A DNA stretch of 64,000 bases, from positions 62,001 to 126,000 of the forward strand of contig NZ_JBMIRR010000021.1 of NCBI RefSeq assembly GCF_049195245.1, written 5' to 3'. This stretch comes from Arenimonas sp049195245 (GTDB lineage: Bacteria; Pseudomonadota; Gammaproteobacteria; Xanthomonadales; Xanthomonadaceae). A model generated the notes under the pieces. The model was given only the letters and a program-made list of their open reading frames with translations. It did not search any database and was not told where the DNA came from. A program made the translations under genes and the position numbers. The first letter of the stretch is position 1, and each line of letters opens with the position of its first letter. Below are positions 11,566 to 19,624 of this stretch, one piece after another.

Positions 11566-12471
11566 ATGGCCGATGCCCTTTCCCCTCCCCCGCTGTCTCC
11601 CGCGCGCTGGCCGGCCTGGCTGCTGATCGGCCTGGGCTGGACCCTGGCGCGCTGGCCGCTGTGGCTGCAGCGTGCCGCAGGCCGGCCGCTGGGGCGGCTG
11701 ATGCGCGCCGTGCTGCGCTCGCGCCGGCGCGTGGTGGCCACCAACCTGGCGCTGTGTTTCCCCGATCTGGCGCCAGCGGAGCGCGAGGCGCTGCTGCGCC
11801 GGAACTTCGATGCGCTGGGCCTGGGCGTCTTCGAGTTCCTGCGCGCGTGGTGGGGCCGGCTGCCCGACCCGCGCGAGTGGGAGCTCGAAGGCCTCGAGCA
11901 CCTGGACGCGGTGCGCAGCGGCGGCCGCGGCGCGATCCTGGTGTCGGCGCACTTCACCACGCTCGAGATCTGCATGCGGCTGCTGTGCCAGCGCATCCCG
12001 CTGGCCGGCATGTACCGGCCGCACGAGGAGCCGGCGATGGAATGGGCGGTCAAGCGCGGCCGCCTGCGCCACGCGGTGGCCATGTTCTCGCGCGAGGAGC
12101 TGCGGCCGGCGCTGCGCCACCTCAAGCAGGGTGGTCTGCTGTGGTTCGCGCCCGACCAGGAAACGCGGCGCGGCGACAGCGTGTTCGTGCCCTTCTTCGG
12201 CCAGCCGGCCTGGAGCCTGACCTCGACCCACCAGCTGGCGCGGCTTTCCGGCGCCGCGGTGCTGCCGCTGTTCCATGAGCGGCTCGCGGATGGCCGCTAC
12301 CGCGTGCGCATCCTGCCCGCGCTTGAAGAATTCCCGTCGGCCGATGCCACCGCCGACACCGCTCGGGTGATGGCGGCGCTGGAGTCGCTGATCCGTCAGT
12401 GCCCGGATCAATACCTCTGGCTGCACCAGCGCTTCAAGCGCCAGCCCGACGGCAGCCGCCGGCACTACTGA
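11566..12471 (+). CDS. Lipid A biosynthesis acyltransferase (LpxL/LpxM/HtrB family)
   Basis: The 301-residue protein has one N-terminal membrane helix (about 17-35), NLALCFP, and the catalytic HX4E motif in SAHFTTLE (His129, Glu134). It also has YRPHEEPAME and the FAPDQE block. These enzymes add a secondary acyl chain to Kdo2-lipid IVA or a related precursor at the inner membrane. Which chain is added cannot be read from the sequence. It is divergent from waaA and ends 3 bases before the stop of a second, opposite-strand acyltransferase of the same family. Confidence 0.93.
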   Translation: MADALSPPPLSPARWPAWLLIGLGWTLARWPLWLQRAAGRPLGRLMRAVLRSRRRVVATNLALCFPDLAPAEREALLRRNFDALGLGVFEFLRAWWGRLPDPREWELEGLEHLDAVRSGGRGAILVSAHFTTLEICMRLLCQRIPLAGMYRPHEEPAMEWAVKRGRLRHAVAMFSREELRPALRHLKQGGLLWFAPDQETRRGDSVFVPFFGQPAWSLTSTHQLARLSGAAVLPLFHERLADGRYRVRILPALEEFPSADATADTARVMAALESLIRQCPDQYLWLHQRFKRQPDGSRRHY

Positions 12472-12474
12472 GCC

Positions 12475-13353
12475 TCAGTACAGCGGCGCTTCGCCGGGCG
12501 GCCGGGTCTTGAAGCGGCGATGCGCCCACAGATATTGCTCCGGGCATTGGCGCACCACGGTTTCCAGTTCGGCCATGTAGCGCGCGGCATCGGCCACCGG
12601 ATCGGCGCTGGGCCAGCCGGGCCAGGTCGGTTCGATGCGCAGGCGGTAGCGGCCATCGGGCAGGCGCCGGTACCAGAACGGCAGCAGCACCGCGCGGCCG
12701 CGCCGCACCAGGTCGGGCGTGGCCGTCAGCGTGGCCGCGGGAATGCCGAAGAAGGGCACGAAGGCATTCTGGTAGGTGAAGTTCTGGTCGGCCGAATACA
12801 CCACCGGCTGGCCGTCCATCAGGTTGCGCAGCAGCGCACGCACGTCCTTCTTGCCGATGGTGGGTCCGTACACGGCGCTGCGCGCGCGGTCGAACCAGGC
12901 TTCCAGGCAGGGGTTGTTGTGCCGGCGCACCACCACCCGCACTTCCCGGCCCAGCGCCTCGCCCAGCAGGCGCACCGCCAGCTCGGTGTGGGTGAAGTGG
13001 CCGCACATCAGCAGCACGCCCTGGCCGCGGGCCAGGGCTTCGCGCAGGTGCTGCAGGCCTTCGATGTCGGCCAGCCCCGACAGCGCGCGCGAGGGCGCGT
13101 GCCAGGCACGGAACAGCTCGAGCGCGCCGATGACGGTGTTGACCAGGCTGGCGCGCACCAGCCGGCGGCGGGCGCCCGCATCCAGATGCGGGAAACACAA
13201 ATCGACGTTGATGCGCGCGATGCGACGGCGCGAGCCCAGCAGCGGCCAAAGCATGAAGGCCAGCCCTCGCCCGGTCGCCAGCAGCATCGGCTGCGGCAGC
13301 CGCGCCACGGCCATCGCCAGCCAGCGCAGCGGAGCGACCCACAGGCAGCGCAT
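12475..13353 (-). CDS. Second lipid A biosynthesis acyltransferase (LpxL/LpxM family)
   Basis: The 292-residue protein has NVDLCFP, the catalytic HX4E motif in CGHFTHTE (His119, Glu124), VVRRHNN and YSADQNF. It is clearly related to but divergent from the neighbouring 301-residue enzyme, so the pair probably supplies the two late acyl chains of lipid A (LpxL-like and LpxM-like roles, order unknown). It lies 14 bases downstream of the O-antigen ligase gene and is probably the last gene of that minus-strand operon. Confidence 0.93.
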   Translation of the reverse strand: MRCLWVAPLRWLAMAVARLPQPMLLATGRGLAFMLWPLLGSRRRIARINVDLCFPHLDAGARRRLVRASLVNTVIGALELFRAWHAPSRALSGLADIEGLQHLREALARGQGVLLMCGHFTHTELAVRLLGEALGREVRVVVRRHNNPCLEAWFDRARSAVYGPTIGKKDVRALLRNLMDGQPVVYSADQNFTYQNAFVPFFGIPAATLTATPDLVRRGRAVLLPFWYRRLPDGRYRLRIEPTWPGWPSADPVADAARYMAELETVVRQCPEQYLWAHRRFKTRPPGEAPLY

Positions 13354-13367
13354 CGGCGCGGGTCCGC

Positions 13368-14639
13368 TCAGTCCGGCCGCCGGGCGTCGGCCGCGGTGTC
13401 GGCCTCGCCATTGGCCAGCAGGCTGCCGGCATAAAGCGCGGCCAGCAGCAGCGTCAGCCCGCCCCAGAACGTGGAGTAGAAGGCCAGGTGCGTGTTGAGC
13501 GGGAACACCGTGACCAGCAGCGCCAGCGCCGGCGCGCGCGCGCGTTCGCGCGCCTGGGGCGTGGCGAAGCGCCAGGCGCGCCAGGCCAGGGCCACGCCGC
13601 CCAACCAGAAGAACAGGCCGATGAATCCGGTCTCGCTCAGGACCTCGAGCACGATCTGGTGGGCGTGGTAGCCCGCGCCGTGGTCGCGGTCGGTGAGCCA
13701 GGGATCATCGGGCGGCGCGTGGTCGGCGTAGGCATCGCGGAAGCCGCGCACGCCGACGCCGTTGAAGGGATGCGCCATCGCCATGTTCAGCGCGGTGGTC
13801 CAGATCGTCAGCCGGCCCGACAGCGCATGGTCCACGTCCTCGCTGTCGCCCGACAGCGCCTGCTCGGTGCGCTCGATGCGGTCCTGCAGCTTGTCCGAGA
13901 ACACCATCGAAAGCCCCAGCACCAGCGCGCCGCCCAGGCCCAGCAGGAGCAGGGCGCGCTTGCTGCCGAACTGCTGCCAGCCGCTGAACACCAGCACCAG
14001 GGCCAGCGTTAGCCACGAGGCGCGCGCGCCGGCGAGCAGCACCACCACGACCAGGCCCAGCGCAGTGAGCACCCAGCCCACCATGCCGAAGCGCCGCGCC
14101 GCACTGGTGAGCGGAAACGGCGCCAGGCTGGCCAGCACCAGGCCAAGTTTCAGGTTGTCGGCGCCAAAGATGCCGCTGAGGCGGTCCGCGGTGGCGGCGC
14201 CGCCGAGACTCCAGCCGGTGGCCGCCTGCACCAGCCCGTCCACCAGCCAGACGACCACGATGATGGCCAGACCCGCGAACGTGATGCGCCGGCCGCGGTC
14301 GCTGGCCACCGCGATCGCCACCAGCCACAGGAAGGGCAGGTAGCGCAGGTCGATCAGCGACTCGCGCAGCGCGCGCCGTCCGTCCACCGCATCGATGCTG
14401 GAAATCAGTTCGGGCAGCCAGTAGCTGAGGAAGAGCACGCTGGTCAGCGCCCAGGCTTCGCGGCTGAGCAGCGCGATGCCGCCGCGGAAACGGCGCAGCG
14501 CCAGCACGCTCAGCGCAACGATCGCGCCCAGCGACAGCACCACTTCGGCCGGACCCGGCAGCGGCCACAGCGCGACGAAGGCCAGCACCCAGCCCGGGGC
14601 CCAGCGCAGGGTGGCTTCAGGGTTCGACGAGCTGGCCAT
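13368..14639 (-). CDS. O-antigen ligase/polymerase family membrane protein (Wzy_C)
   Basis: The 423-residue protein has about ten hydrophobic segments and a large periplasmic loop with GRLTIWTTALNMA and FNGVGVRGFRD, followed by DRDHGAGYHAHQIVLEVLSETG, quoted only as separate landmarks (YHAHQIVLEVL, ETGFIGLFFW). This is the Wzy_C layout shared by WaaL O-antigen ligases and some Wzy polymerases. The sequence alone does not separate the two. ATG at 14639 is chosen because it precedes the first membrane segment and overlaps the end of the upstream glycosyltransferase by 23 bases, implying translational coupling. Context favours lipopolysaccharide assembly. Confidence 0.85.
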   Translation of the reverse strand: MASSSNPEATLRWAPGWVLAFVALWPLPGPAEVVLSLGAIVALSVLALRRFRGGIALLSREAWALTSVLFLSYWLPELISSIDAVDGRRALRESLIDLRYLPFLWLVAIAVASDRGRRITFAGLAIIVVVWLVDGLVQAATGWSLGGAATADRLSGIFGADNLKLGLVLASLAPFPLTSAARRFGMVGWVLTALGLVVVVLLAGARASWLTLALVLVFSGWQQFGSKRALLLLGLGGALVLGLSMVFSDKLQDRIERTEQALSGDSEDVDHALSGRLTIWTTALNMAMAHPFNGVGVRGFRDAYADHAPPDDPWLTDRDHGAGYHAHQIVLEVLSETGFIGLFFWLGGVALAWRAWRFATPQARERARAPALALLVTVFPLNTHLAFYSTFWGGLTLLLAALYAGSLLANGEADTAADARRPD

Positions 14640-15729
14640 AGATCTCCAGGGTTGCCGCCTGCATCGCAGCGAGGGTATAGGGCACGCGGGCGGGCAGCGG
14701 CGCGGGTTGGGCCAGCAGGGCGCGGGCGCGCTGCAACAGCTGCGCCGCGTCGCCGGGCGCGACGTCGCCCGCAGGGTACAGCTCGCGCAGCAGTTCGCCC
14801 ACCCCGCCCTGGCCCCAGCCCAGCACGGGACGGCCGATCGACAGCGCCTCGACCACGGTGCGACCGAAGGCTTCGGGCTGGCGCGAGAGCTGCAGCACCA
14901 GGTCGCAGGCGGCATAGGCCTCGCGGATGTCGGCGCGCGGCGGGCTGATCACCATGGCGTGGGCCACGCCACGTGCCTGGGCCAGGGCCTCGAGCTCGGC
15001 CACGTAGGCCTCGCGGCCGGGTTCGAGCGCTCCCAGCAGCCACAGGCGTGCGTCGCTGCCCGCGGCGCGCAGGCCGGCCAGCAGTTCGATCGCATCGGCA
15101 TGGCCCTTGAGCCGGGTGCCGCGCCCCGGCATCAGCAGCCGCGGGCCGCCCTGCAGCGCGGGATGTTCGGCGGCGAAGTTTGCCTGCCAGTCCGCAGAGG
15201 CCTGGAAGCCGCGCGGAAACTGCGCCGGATCGACGCCGCGCGGGACCACCCGCAGGCGCGCCGGGTCGGTGCCGGGCCAATGCGCCAGCACGTAGTCGCG
15301 CACCGCGCCCGACACGCAGATCACGCGCTCACCGCGCAGCATCACGCCGCTGTAGCGTCCCGGCGAATTCATTCCGTGCACGGTGGTGACGAAGCGCGGC
15401 CGGGGCTGCGGCAGGCCGCGCAGCGCGTACCAGCCCAGCCAGGCCGGCAGCCGCGAGCGCGCGTGCACCACGTCGGGCTTCAGCCGGGCCAGGGCCTCGC
15501 GCAGGCGGCGCATCGTGGCGAATGCGCGCAGCGACTTGCGTCCGATGTCGAGCGCGAAGTGTTTGCTGCCGGCCGCGACCAGCGGTGCGACCAGCCGCCC
15601 ACCGGCGGAAATCACCACCGAGCGGTGGCCCGCGGCCACCAGGGCGGCGGCTATCTCGAGGGTGGATCGTTCGACGCCGCCGCTGTGGAGCGCGGGCAGC
15701 AGCTGCACGACGGTGAGCGGGCGCGCCAC
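14617..15729 (-). CDS. Glycosyltransferase family 4 protein
   Basis: The 370-residue GT-B enzyme starts with LTVVQLLPALHSGGVERST, a typical GT4 N-terminus (residues about 5-20). Later come TTVHGMN, VPRGVD, LLMPGRGTRLKGH in the donor half, and the EX7E-like PEAFGRTVVEALSIGRPV. It probably transfers a sugar to a lipopolysaccharide core or O-chain intermediate at the cytosolic face. GTG at 15729 is chosen: it is 13 bases after the zinc-protein stop, is preceded by a GAGG, and puts the conserved first strand at the N-terminus. The frame is open further upstream but only through shadow sequence. Confidence 0.88.
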   Translation of the reverse strand: MARPLTVVQLLPALHSGGVERSTLEIAAALVAAGHRSVVISAGGRLVAPLVAAGSKHFALDIGRKSLRAFATMRRLREALARLKPDVVHARSRLPAWLGWYALRGLPQPRPRFVTTVHGMNSPGRYSGVMLRGERVICVSGAVRDYVLAHWPGTDPARLRVVPRGVDPAQFPRGFQASADWQANFAAEHPALQGGPRLLMPGRGTRLKGHADAIELLAGLRAAGSDARLWLLGALEPGREAYVAELEALAQARGVAHAMVISPPRADIREAYAACDLVLQLSRQPEAFGRTVVEALSIGRPVLGWGQGGVGELLRELYPAGDVAPGDAAQLLQRARALLAQPAPLPARVPYTLAAMQAATLEIYGQLVEP

Positions 15730-15742
15730 CGGGCCCGCGGCC

Positions 15743-15946
15743 TCAGTCCTTGAGCACGTAGACGGCGCCGCAGTAGGGGCAGGTGGCGCTTCCCGTGGCC
15801 TCGACCGGCAGGTAGACGCGGGGATGCGAATTCCAAAGCGCCATCGCCGGCGTCGGGCACGACAGCGGCAGTTCGTCGCGACGGACGTCGTAGCGGCGTT
15901 CGGCGTTGGCGGGCGCTCGGCCGGTGGCGGTGTCGGTACGCGACAT
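15743..15946 (-). CDS. Small zinc-finger protein (zf-CHCC family)
   Basis: The 67-residue protein ends with HPRVYLPVE and CPYCGAVYVL, the His/Cys ligands of the zf-CHCC domain also found in the mitochondrial complex I subunit NDUFS6. An additional Cys sits near residue 30. Bacterial roles are not well defined. It is the first gene of a minus-strand group with the GT4 glycosyltransferase, the O-antigen ligase and an acyltransferase, with spacings of 13 bases or overlaps. Its upstream flank is the 16 kb repeat region. Confidence 0.85.
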   Translation of the reverse strand: MSRTDTATGRAPANAERRYDVRRDELPLSCPTPAMALWNSHPRVYLPVEATGSATCPYCGAVYVLKD

Positions 15947-16058
15947 GGCGGGGACTTCCTGGGATGACCTGCCGCCATTTTACACCCGCCGCGGCCTGCC
16001 ACCCGGCTCCGGCCCGCATTTCTTCGCGGCCGGGGTGATCAGGCGCCGGGCGAGCCGC

Positions 16059-16122
16059 GGAGGTGAAGGTCACTTTCTGCTCAGAGGGGCCTTTTATTTC
16101 GCAGAAAGTGACCTTCACCTCC
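16059..16122. repeat. Perfect 22-bp hairpin forming the left end of the composite element
   Basis: Bases 16059-16080 pair exactly with 16101-16122 around a 20-base loop. The inner part of the stem is GTCACTTTCTGC / GCAGAAAGTGAC. Unlike the GC-rich surroundings the loop contains TTTTATTTC. Such a stem would fold strongly in RNA or extrude as a cruciform. Confidence 0.85.
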
Positions 16123-16820
16123 ACGGCCCGCCCGGTCCGGTTCATCCGGGCGGCTGTCAGGAAGTCCCGCGGCGGCGCGCTTTGATGCTTGCGCGTGTGC
16201 GATCAGGACCAAGGCGGGTCATCTCTCCTGCTGATCCGGCGATTGAACAGGCCTGTGCCTCTGCGGGCAGCTCGACGCGGCTGCGTGTCCATTCGGACAC
16301 TTGATGCTGCTTCTCCGCGAGCTGGGTCGACGCCGAGACCGAGGCACCTGTCCGCCCGGCGGCGGGTGTCAGTTCGGCGCGGGCCTGAGAAGCGATTCCC
16401 GCGTCGCACTGGCAACGCCGCAACCCGATAGACCGAGTTTGGAACTCGTCGGATGGTTACTGTCCGATGCTCACCGCAGGGACGAGGAGAAAGCGGGTGA
16501 CCTTGCGCCGTGCGGGAGCGCGAGCTTTTCGCTCTCCTCGCCGGATGCGCTTCTCTCGAGATCGCCAAGAGCTCACACCCGCCGCCGGGCGGATAGGAGT
16601 TTCGAACTTGCCGTCCATCCAGTGCGCGACCAAGCGGATCGCGTGTCCAGGTGGACACGCACGCGCTGACGCGCGGGTGGCAGGTGTACAGAATCGTTTA
16701 ACCGCCGGATCGGCAGGAGAGATGACCCGCCTTGGTCCTGATCGCACACGCGCAAGCATCGGAGCGCGCGGCCACGGGCCTTCCTCTGAGCACCCGCGCG
16801 GGTTGCACCGGCGGCGCCGT

Positions 16821-16884
16821 GGAAGCGAAGGTCACTTTCTGCGAAATAAAGGGCTTCACTGAGCAGAAACTGACCTTCGCTTCC
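16821..16884. repeat. 22-bp hairpin forming the right end of the composite element
   Basis: Bases 16821-16842 pair with 16863-16884 with one mismatch around a 20-base loop. The whole 64-base unit is a reverse-complement copy of the hairpin at 16059-16122, including the loop (GAAATAAA on this side). The outer stem differs by compensating changes on both sides (GGAAGCG/CGCTTCC here, GGAGGTG/CACCTCC there), which suggests selection on pairing. Confidence 0.8.
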
Positions 16885-16935
16885 GCGGTGACGCCGGCGC
16901 AATAAACCGCAACGCCGGCGCCAAACCCAGAAGCC

Positions 16936-17505
16936 TTACTTGGCCTTGCGGGCCTCGACGGTGATGTCGATGGTCACTTCGTCGCTGACCGCCGGCACGT
17001 AGCCGCCGATGCCGAAGTCACTGCGCTTGATGGTGGTGGTGGCGTCGAAACCCGCCGCCGGCACCTTGGCCATCGGATGCTCGCCGATCTTGTTGATGGT
17101 CACCGCCAGCACCACCGGGCGGGTGACGCCGTGGATGGTGAGGTCGCCGGCCACGTTGAGCTTGCCTTCGCCGGCCGCGGTGACCGCCGTGCTGGTGAAG
17201 GTGGCGGTCGGGAACTTGGCGGCGTCGAAGAAGTCCGGCGCCAGCAGGTGCGTGTCCAGCTTCTCCACGCCGGTGCTGATGCTCTCGACCGGAATCGTGA
17301 TCTTGACGCTGGAGCGGGTCGGATCGGCGGCGTCGAACTGGAACTCGCTCTGCACCTGGTCGAAGCGGCCGGTGATGTTGGAGAAGCCCAGATGGTTGTA
17401 GGTGAACTCGACCTGGGTGTGGGTCGGGTCGATGGTGTAGGTCTCGGTGGCCTGGGCGGTGAAGGCGGCGGCGAGCAGGCTGGCAAGGACGAGGCGCTTG
17501 AACAT
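16936..17505 (-). CDS. YceI family periplasmic protein
   Basis: The 189-residue protein has a signal peptide ending AQA-TE (residue about 20), then the YceI lipocalin-like barrel: YTIDPTHTQVEF, HLGFSNITGRF, ATFTST, LTIHGVTRPV and the C-terminal RSDFGIGGYVPAVSDEV. Family members bind isoprenoid-like lipids in the periplasm; the ligand here is unknown. The frame is open well upstream, but MFKRLVLASLL at 17505 is the only start that yields a signal peptide. It is divergent from the exported protein at 17722. Confidence 0.95.
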   Translation of the reverse strand: MFKRLVLASLLAAAFTAQATETYTIDPTHTQVEFTYNHLGFSNITGRFDQVQSEFQFDAADPTRSSVKITIPVESISTGVEKLDTHLLAPDFFDAAKFPTATFTSTAVTAAGEGKLNVAGDLTIHGVTRPVVLAVTINKIGEHPMAKVPAAGFDATTTIKRSDFGIGGYVPAVSDEVTIDITVEARKAK

Positions 17506-17578
17506 GGTGGGGCTCCGGTGGGTGGGGTCAGTCGCCAGTGAGTGTAGGCATCCCGCCGATGCAACGCAGCCGGGACTT

Positions 17579-17595
17579 CGCAACGTATCGTTGCG
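17579..17595. promoter_or_regulatory. Perfect 7-bp dyad in the divergent yceI / exported-protein region
   Basis: CGCAACG-TAT-CGTTGCG is an exact inverted repeat with a 3-base centre, placed between two divergent genes (17505 and 17722). It has the size of a dimeric repressor site. The cognate protein is unknown, and it could also be chance. Confidence 0.35.
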
Positions 17596-17721
17596 TGACT
17601 GGCCGGACAAGGCCGGTTCCGGCAGCCTCCTGCGTGATTGTGGACGAGCCCGGCGCACCCCGGAGGCGATCCGGCTCCCGCAGCGCCGTCCGGCGCGCGG
17701 TCCCGAGTCTGGAGACACCGC

Positions 17722-18549
17722 ATGTCCCGCAACGCCCTGTTCCTCGCCCTTCTCGCCACCGGCCTGGCGGCTACCGCCCAGGCCAGCGACAGCTTCCGCT
17801 CGCCGCCGACCAGTGAATCCAAGGCGGCCGGCCGCCTGGCGGCGGCGCGCGCCGATCGCCTGGAAAAAGCCGGCGGCGCCGCCGTTGCCGCCGCCCCCAC
17901 CGTCGCCGAAGTGGGCGACGCCGATTCCTTCGGCAAGAACCTCAAGTGGATCGGCCTGGTCTCGAGCTTCATCCAGCTCTCGCCCGACTGCACCCCGCCG
18001 GTCGGCGAGCCGGGCGACCCCAACTGCGTCACCCTGGCCCCCGCCGGGACCACCACCGTGATCAACGCGCCCAACCTGGCCAGCATCACCCTGCCCGGCC
18101 GCAGCAGCCAGACCCTGCTCTGCCACTGGCAGACCCCGATCGTCCAGTACAACGTGGGCAACTTCACCGGTGCGCCGGGCAACTACCAGTTCCGCGTCAC
18201 CCCCACGTACCGCATCGAAAGCGACGTGCTGGACGACCCGGCGCTGATCAACCCGGTCACCGGCGCCGCCTTCGGTGGCTACATCGACACCGCCCTCACC
18301 GCCATCAACGAGTCGGGCAGCATCGGCAGCGGCGAGAGCTTCTTCCGCACCGAGACCGGCACCCGCATGTGCATCGGCGCCATCGTCAGCAAGGCTTCGC
18401 TGATGAACCAGTACGGCCTGACCGAGCAGCAGGCCAAGCGCTTCTTCCGTCGTCCGATCACCATCACGGTCGGCCTGACGGGCACGGCGCGGCTGGTTGA
18501 ATTCGCCAACATCAACTTCGGCACCCGCTTCGTCGGCGACGGCGACTGA
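17722..18549 (+). CDS. Exported protein of unknown function
   Basis: I do not recognise a family. The 275-residue product has a clear signal peptide (MSRNALFLALLATGLAATAQA), an Ala/Arg-rich helical stretch to about residue 55, and then a beta-rich region with four cysteines (SPDC, PNC, LLCHW, RMCIG). NFTGAPGNYQFRVTPTY and NFGTRF near the C-terminus suggest an all-beta exported domain. ATG at 17722 is chosen because the signal peptide begins there. A strong rho-independent terminator follows within 25 bases, so it is probably a single-gene unit. It is divergent from yceI. Confidence 0.75.
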   Translation: MSRNALFLALLATGLAATAQASDSFRSPPTSESKAAGRLAAARADRLEKAGGAAVAAAPTVAEVGDADSFGKNLKWIGLVSSFIQLSPDCTPPVGEPGDPNCVTLAPAGTTTVINAPNLASITLPGRSSQTLLCHWQTPIVQYNVGNFTGAPGNYQFRVTPTYRIESDVLDDPALINPVTGAAFGGYIDTALTAINESGSIGSGESFFRTETGTRMCIGAIVSKASLMNQYGLTEQQAKRFFRRPITITVGLTGTARLVEFANINFGTRFVGDGD

Positions 18550-18572
18550 TCGTCCCGCCCCCGGTGGCAACA

Positions 18573-18602
18573 CGACGGCGCCCTCGCGGCGCCGTCGTTT
18601 TT
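18573..18602 (+). terminator. Rho-independent terminator after the exported protein gene
   Basis: A perfect 10-bp stem (18573-18582 with 18588-18597, 5-base loop) is followed directly by TTTTT (18598-18602), 23 bases after the stop codon. Confidence 0.85.
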
Positions 18603-18619
18603 CCGGCTACCCTGCCGGC

Positions 18620-19570
18620 ATGTCCGATGCTTCCGTCCCCTGGTCCCTGCACGATGGCGCCGCCGGCCACCGCCAGCAGGTGCTGGCGCTGGCCCGCGCA
18701 TTGGGGCCGGAGCCGCGCGAGTTTTTGCTGCGCACCGCGGCCCCCTGGTCCTGGCTGGCGCCGCGGCGCCTGCCGGGCGCCGAGCACGCGTTCGGCCCGG
18801 AGTTCATGGCGGCCATGACGCAGCCGCCGGCGCTGGCCCTGGGCTGCGGCCGCCGCGCGGCCCTGGCCACGCGCCTGCTGCGCGCGCGCGGCGCGCGGGT
18901 CGTGCAGGTGCTGGATCCGCGGCTCGATCCCGCGCTGTGGGATGTGGTGGTGGCGCCGGAACACGACGGCCTGCGCGGTCCCAACGTCATTACGCTGTGC
19001 GGCAGCCTGCACCCGGTGGACGAAGCCTGGCTGGCGGCCGCGCGCGCGGACTTCCCGCACCTGGGCACCTTGCCCTCGCCCCGCACCGCCGTGCTGCTGG
19101 GCGGGCCGACCGCCGCGGTGCGCTTCGACCGCGGCGCCTTCGAAGTGATGGCGGCCAAGCTCGAGCGCATGCTGGCGCGCGACGGCGGCAGCCTGCTGGT
19201 GGTCGGGTCGCGCCGCACGCCCGCGCCGATCGCGCAGCTCGCCCGCGCGTACTGGGCCGACACGCCGGGACTGCGCTGGTTCGACCCGGGCGACGGTGCC
19301 AACCCGTACGCCGGCGCGCTGGCCTGGGCCGACCGGGTGGTGGTGTCGCCCGACTCGGTGAACATGGTCTCGGAAGCCTGCGCAACCGACGCACCCGTGT
19401 ACGTTGCCGAACCGGGCCGCGCCACCGGGCGCGTGCGCGCCTACCTGGACGAGCTGCTGCGCCGCGGCCGCATCCGCGCCCAGGACGGCCGACCGGAAGC
19501 CTTCACCGCACAACCCCTGCGCGAAACCGCCCGGGTGGCGGACCAGGTGCGGGAGCGGCTCGGCCGCTAG
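18620..19570 (+). CDS. ELM1/GtrOC1 family protein (possible sugar-nucleotide transferase-like)
   Basis: The 316-residue protein matches the family named after mitochondrial fission protein ELM1: WSLHDGAAGHRQQVLALARAL at the start (landmarks LHDGAAGHRQQ), GCGRRAA, LDPRLDP, APEHDG near residue 116, LLGGPTAAVRF, and DSVNMVSEA near residue 250. The fold is GT-B-like and bacterial members often lie near lipopolysaccharide genes, but no reaction is established. ATG at 18620 lies 6 bases after a -10-like GCTACCCT, suggesting a leaderless transcript. It ends 54 bases before the convergent glnE stop. Confidence 0.85.
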   Translation: MSDASVPWSLHDGAAGHRQQVLALARALGPEPREFLLRTAAPWSWLAPRRLPGAEHAFGPEFMAAMTQPPALALGCGRRAALATRLLRARGARVVQVLDPRLDPALWDVVVAPEHDGLRGPNVITLCGSLHPVDEAWLAAARADFPHLGTLPSPRTAVLLGGPTAAVRFDRGAFEVMAAKLERMLARDGGSLLVVGSRRTPAPIAQLARAYWADTPGLRWFDPGDGANPYAGALAWADRVVVSPDSVNMVSEACATDAPVYVAEPGRATGRVRAYLDELLRRGRIRAQDGRPEAFTAQPLRETARVADQVRERLGR

Positions 19571-19624
19571 CAGGCGCCAGGGTTGTGGGTGCCGCGACGC
19601 GTGGCGAGGCGTCGAAGTGCCGCC

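Larger units (their letters stand above)
16059..16884. repeat. Composite palindromic intergenic element with about 195-bp inverted arms
   Basis: This fills most of the 989-base gap 15947-16935. The left arm (16059-16253) and right arm (16690-16884) are reverse complements. Both end in the same 22-bp hairpin, and both contain a 48-base block that is identical between arms (16184-16231 against 16713-16760). Inside the arms there is a second, nested inverted pair around CCGCCCGGCGGCGGGTGT (near 16350 and 16572). There are also small GTGTCC-N4-GGACAC hairpins near 16288 and 16645, and a GAGCGCGAGC/CGCTCTC hairpin near 16516. A third, partial copy lies at 39309-39520. No transposase is present. 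The frames that run through it are unrelated in the two orientations, so it is noncoding in my reading. Confidence 0.85.

Noticed and set aside
16157..16902. Several open frames of 70-150 codons within the 16 kb repeat, both strands, with shared peptide segments
   Set aside because: The shared segments come from the inverted repeat being read twice, in different frames. There is no ribosome site pattern, and the same DNA in the 39 kb copy is not preserved in frame.
15947..16935. Insertion sequence in the 16 kb gap
   Set aside because: No transposase frame or remnant and no target duplication could be seen; the arms are too hairpin-rich for a typical IS.
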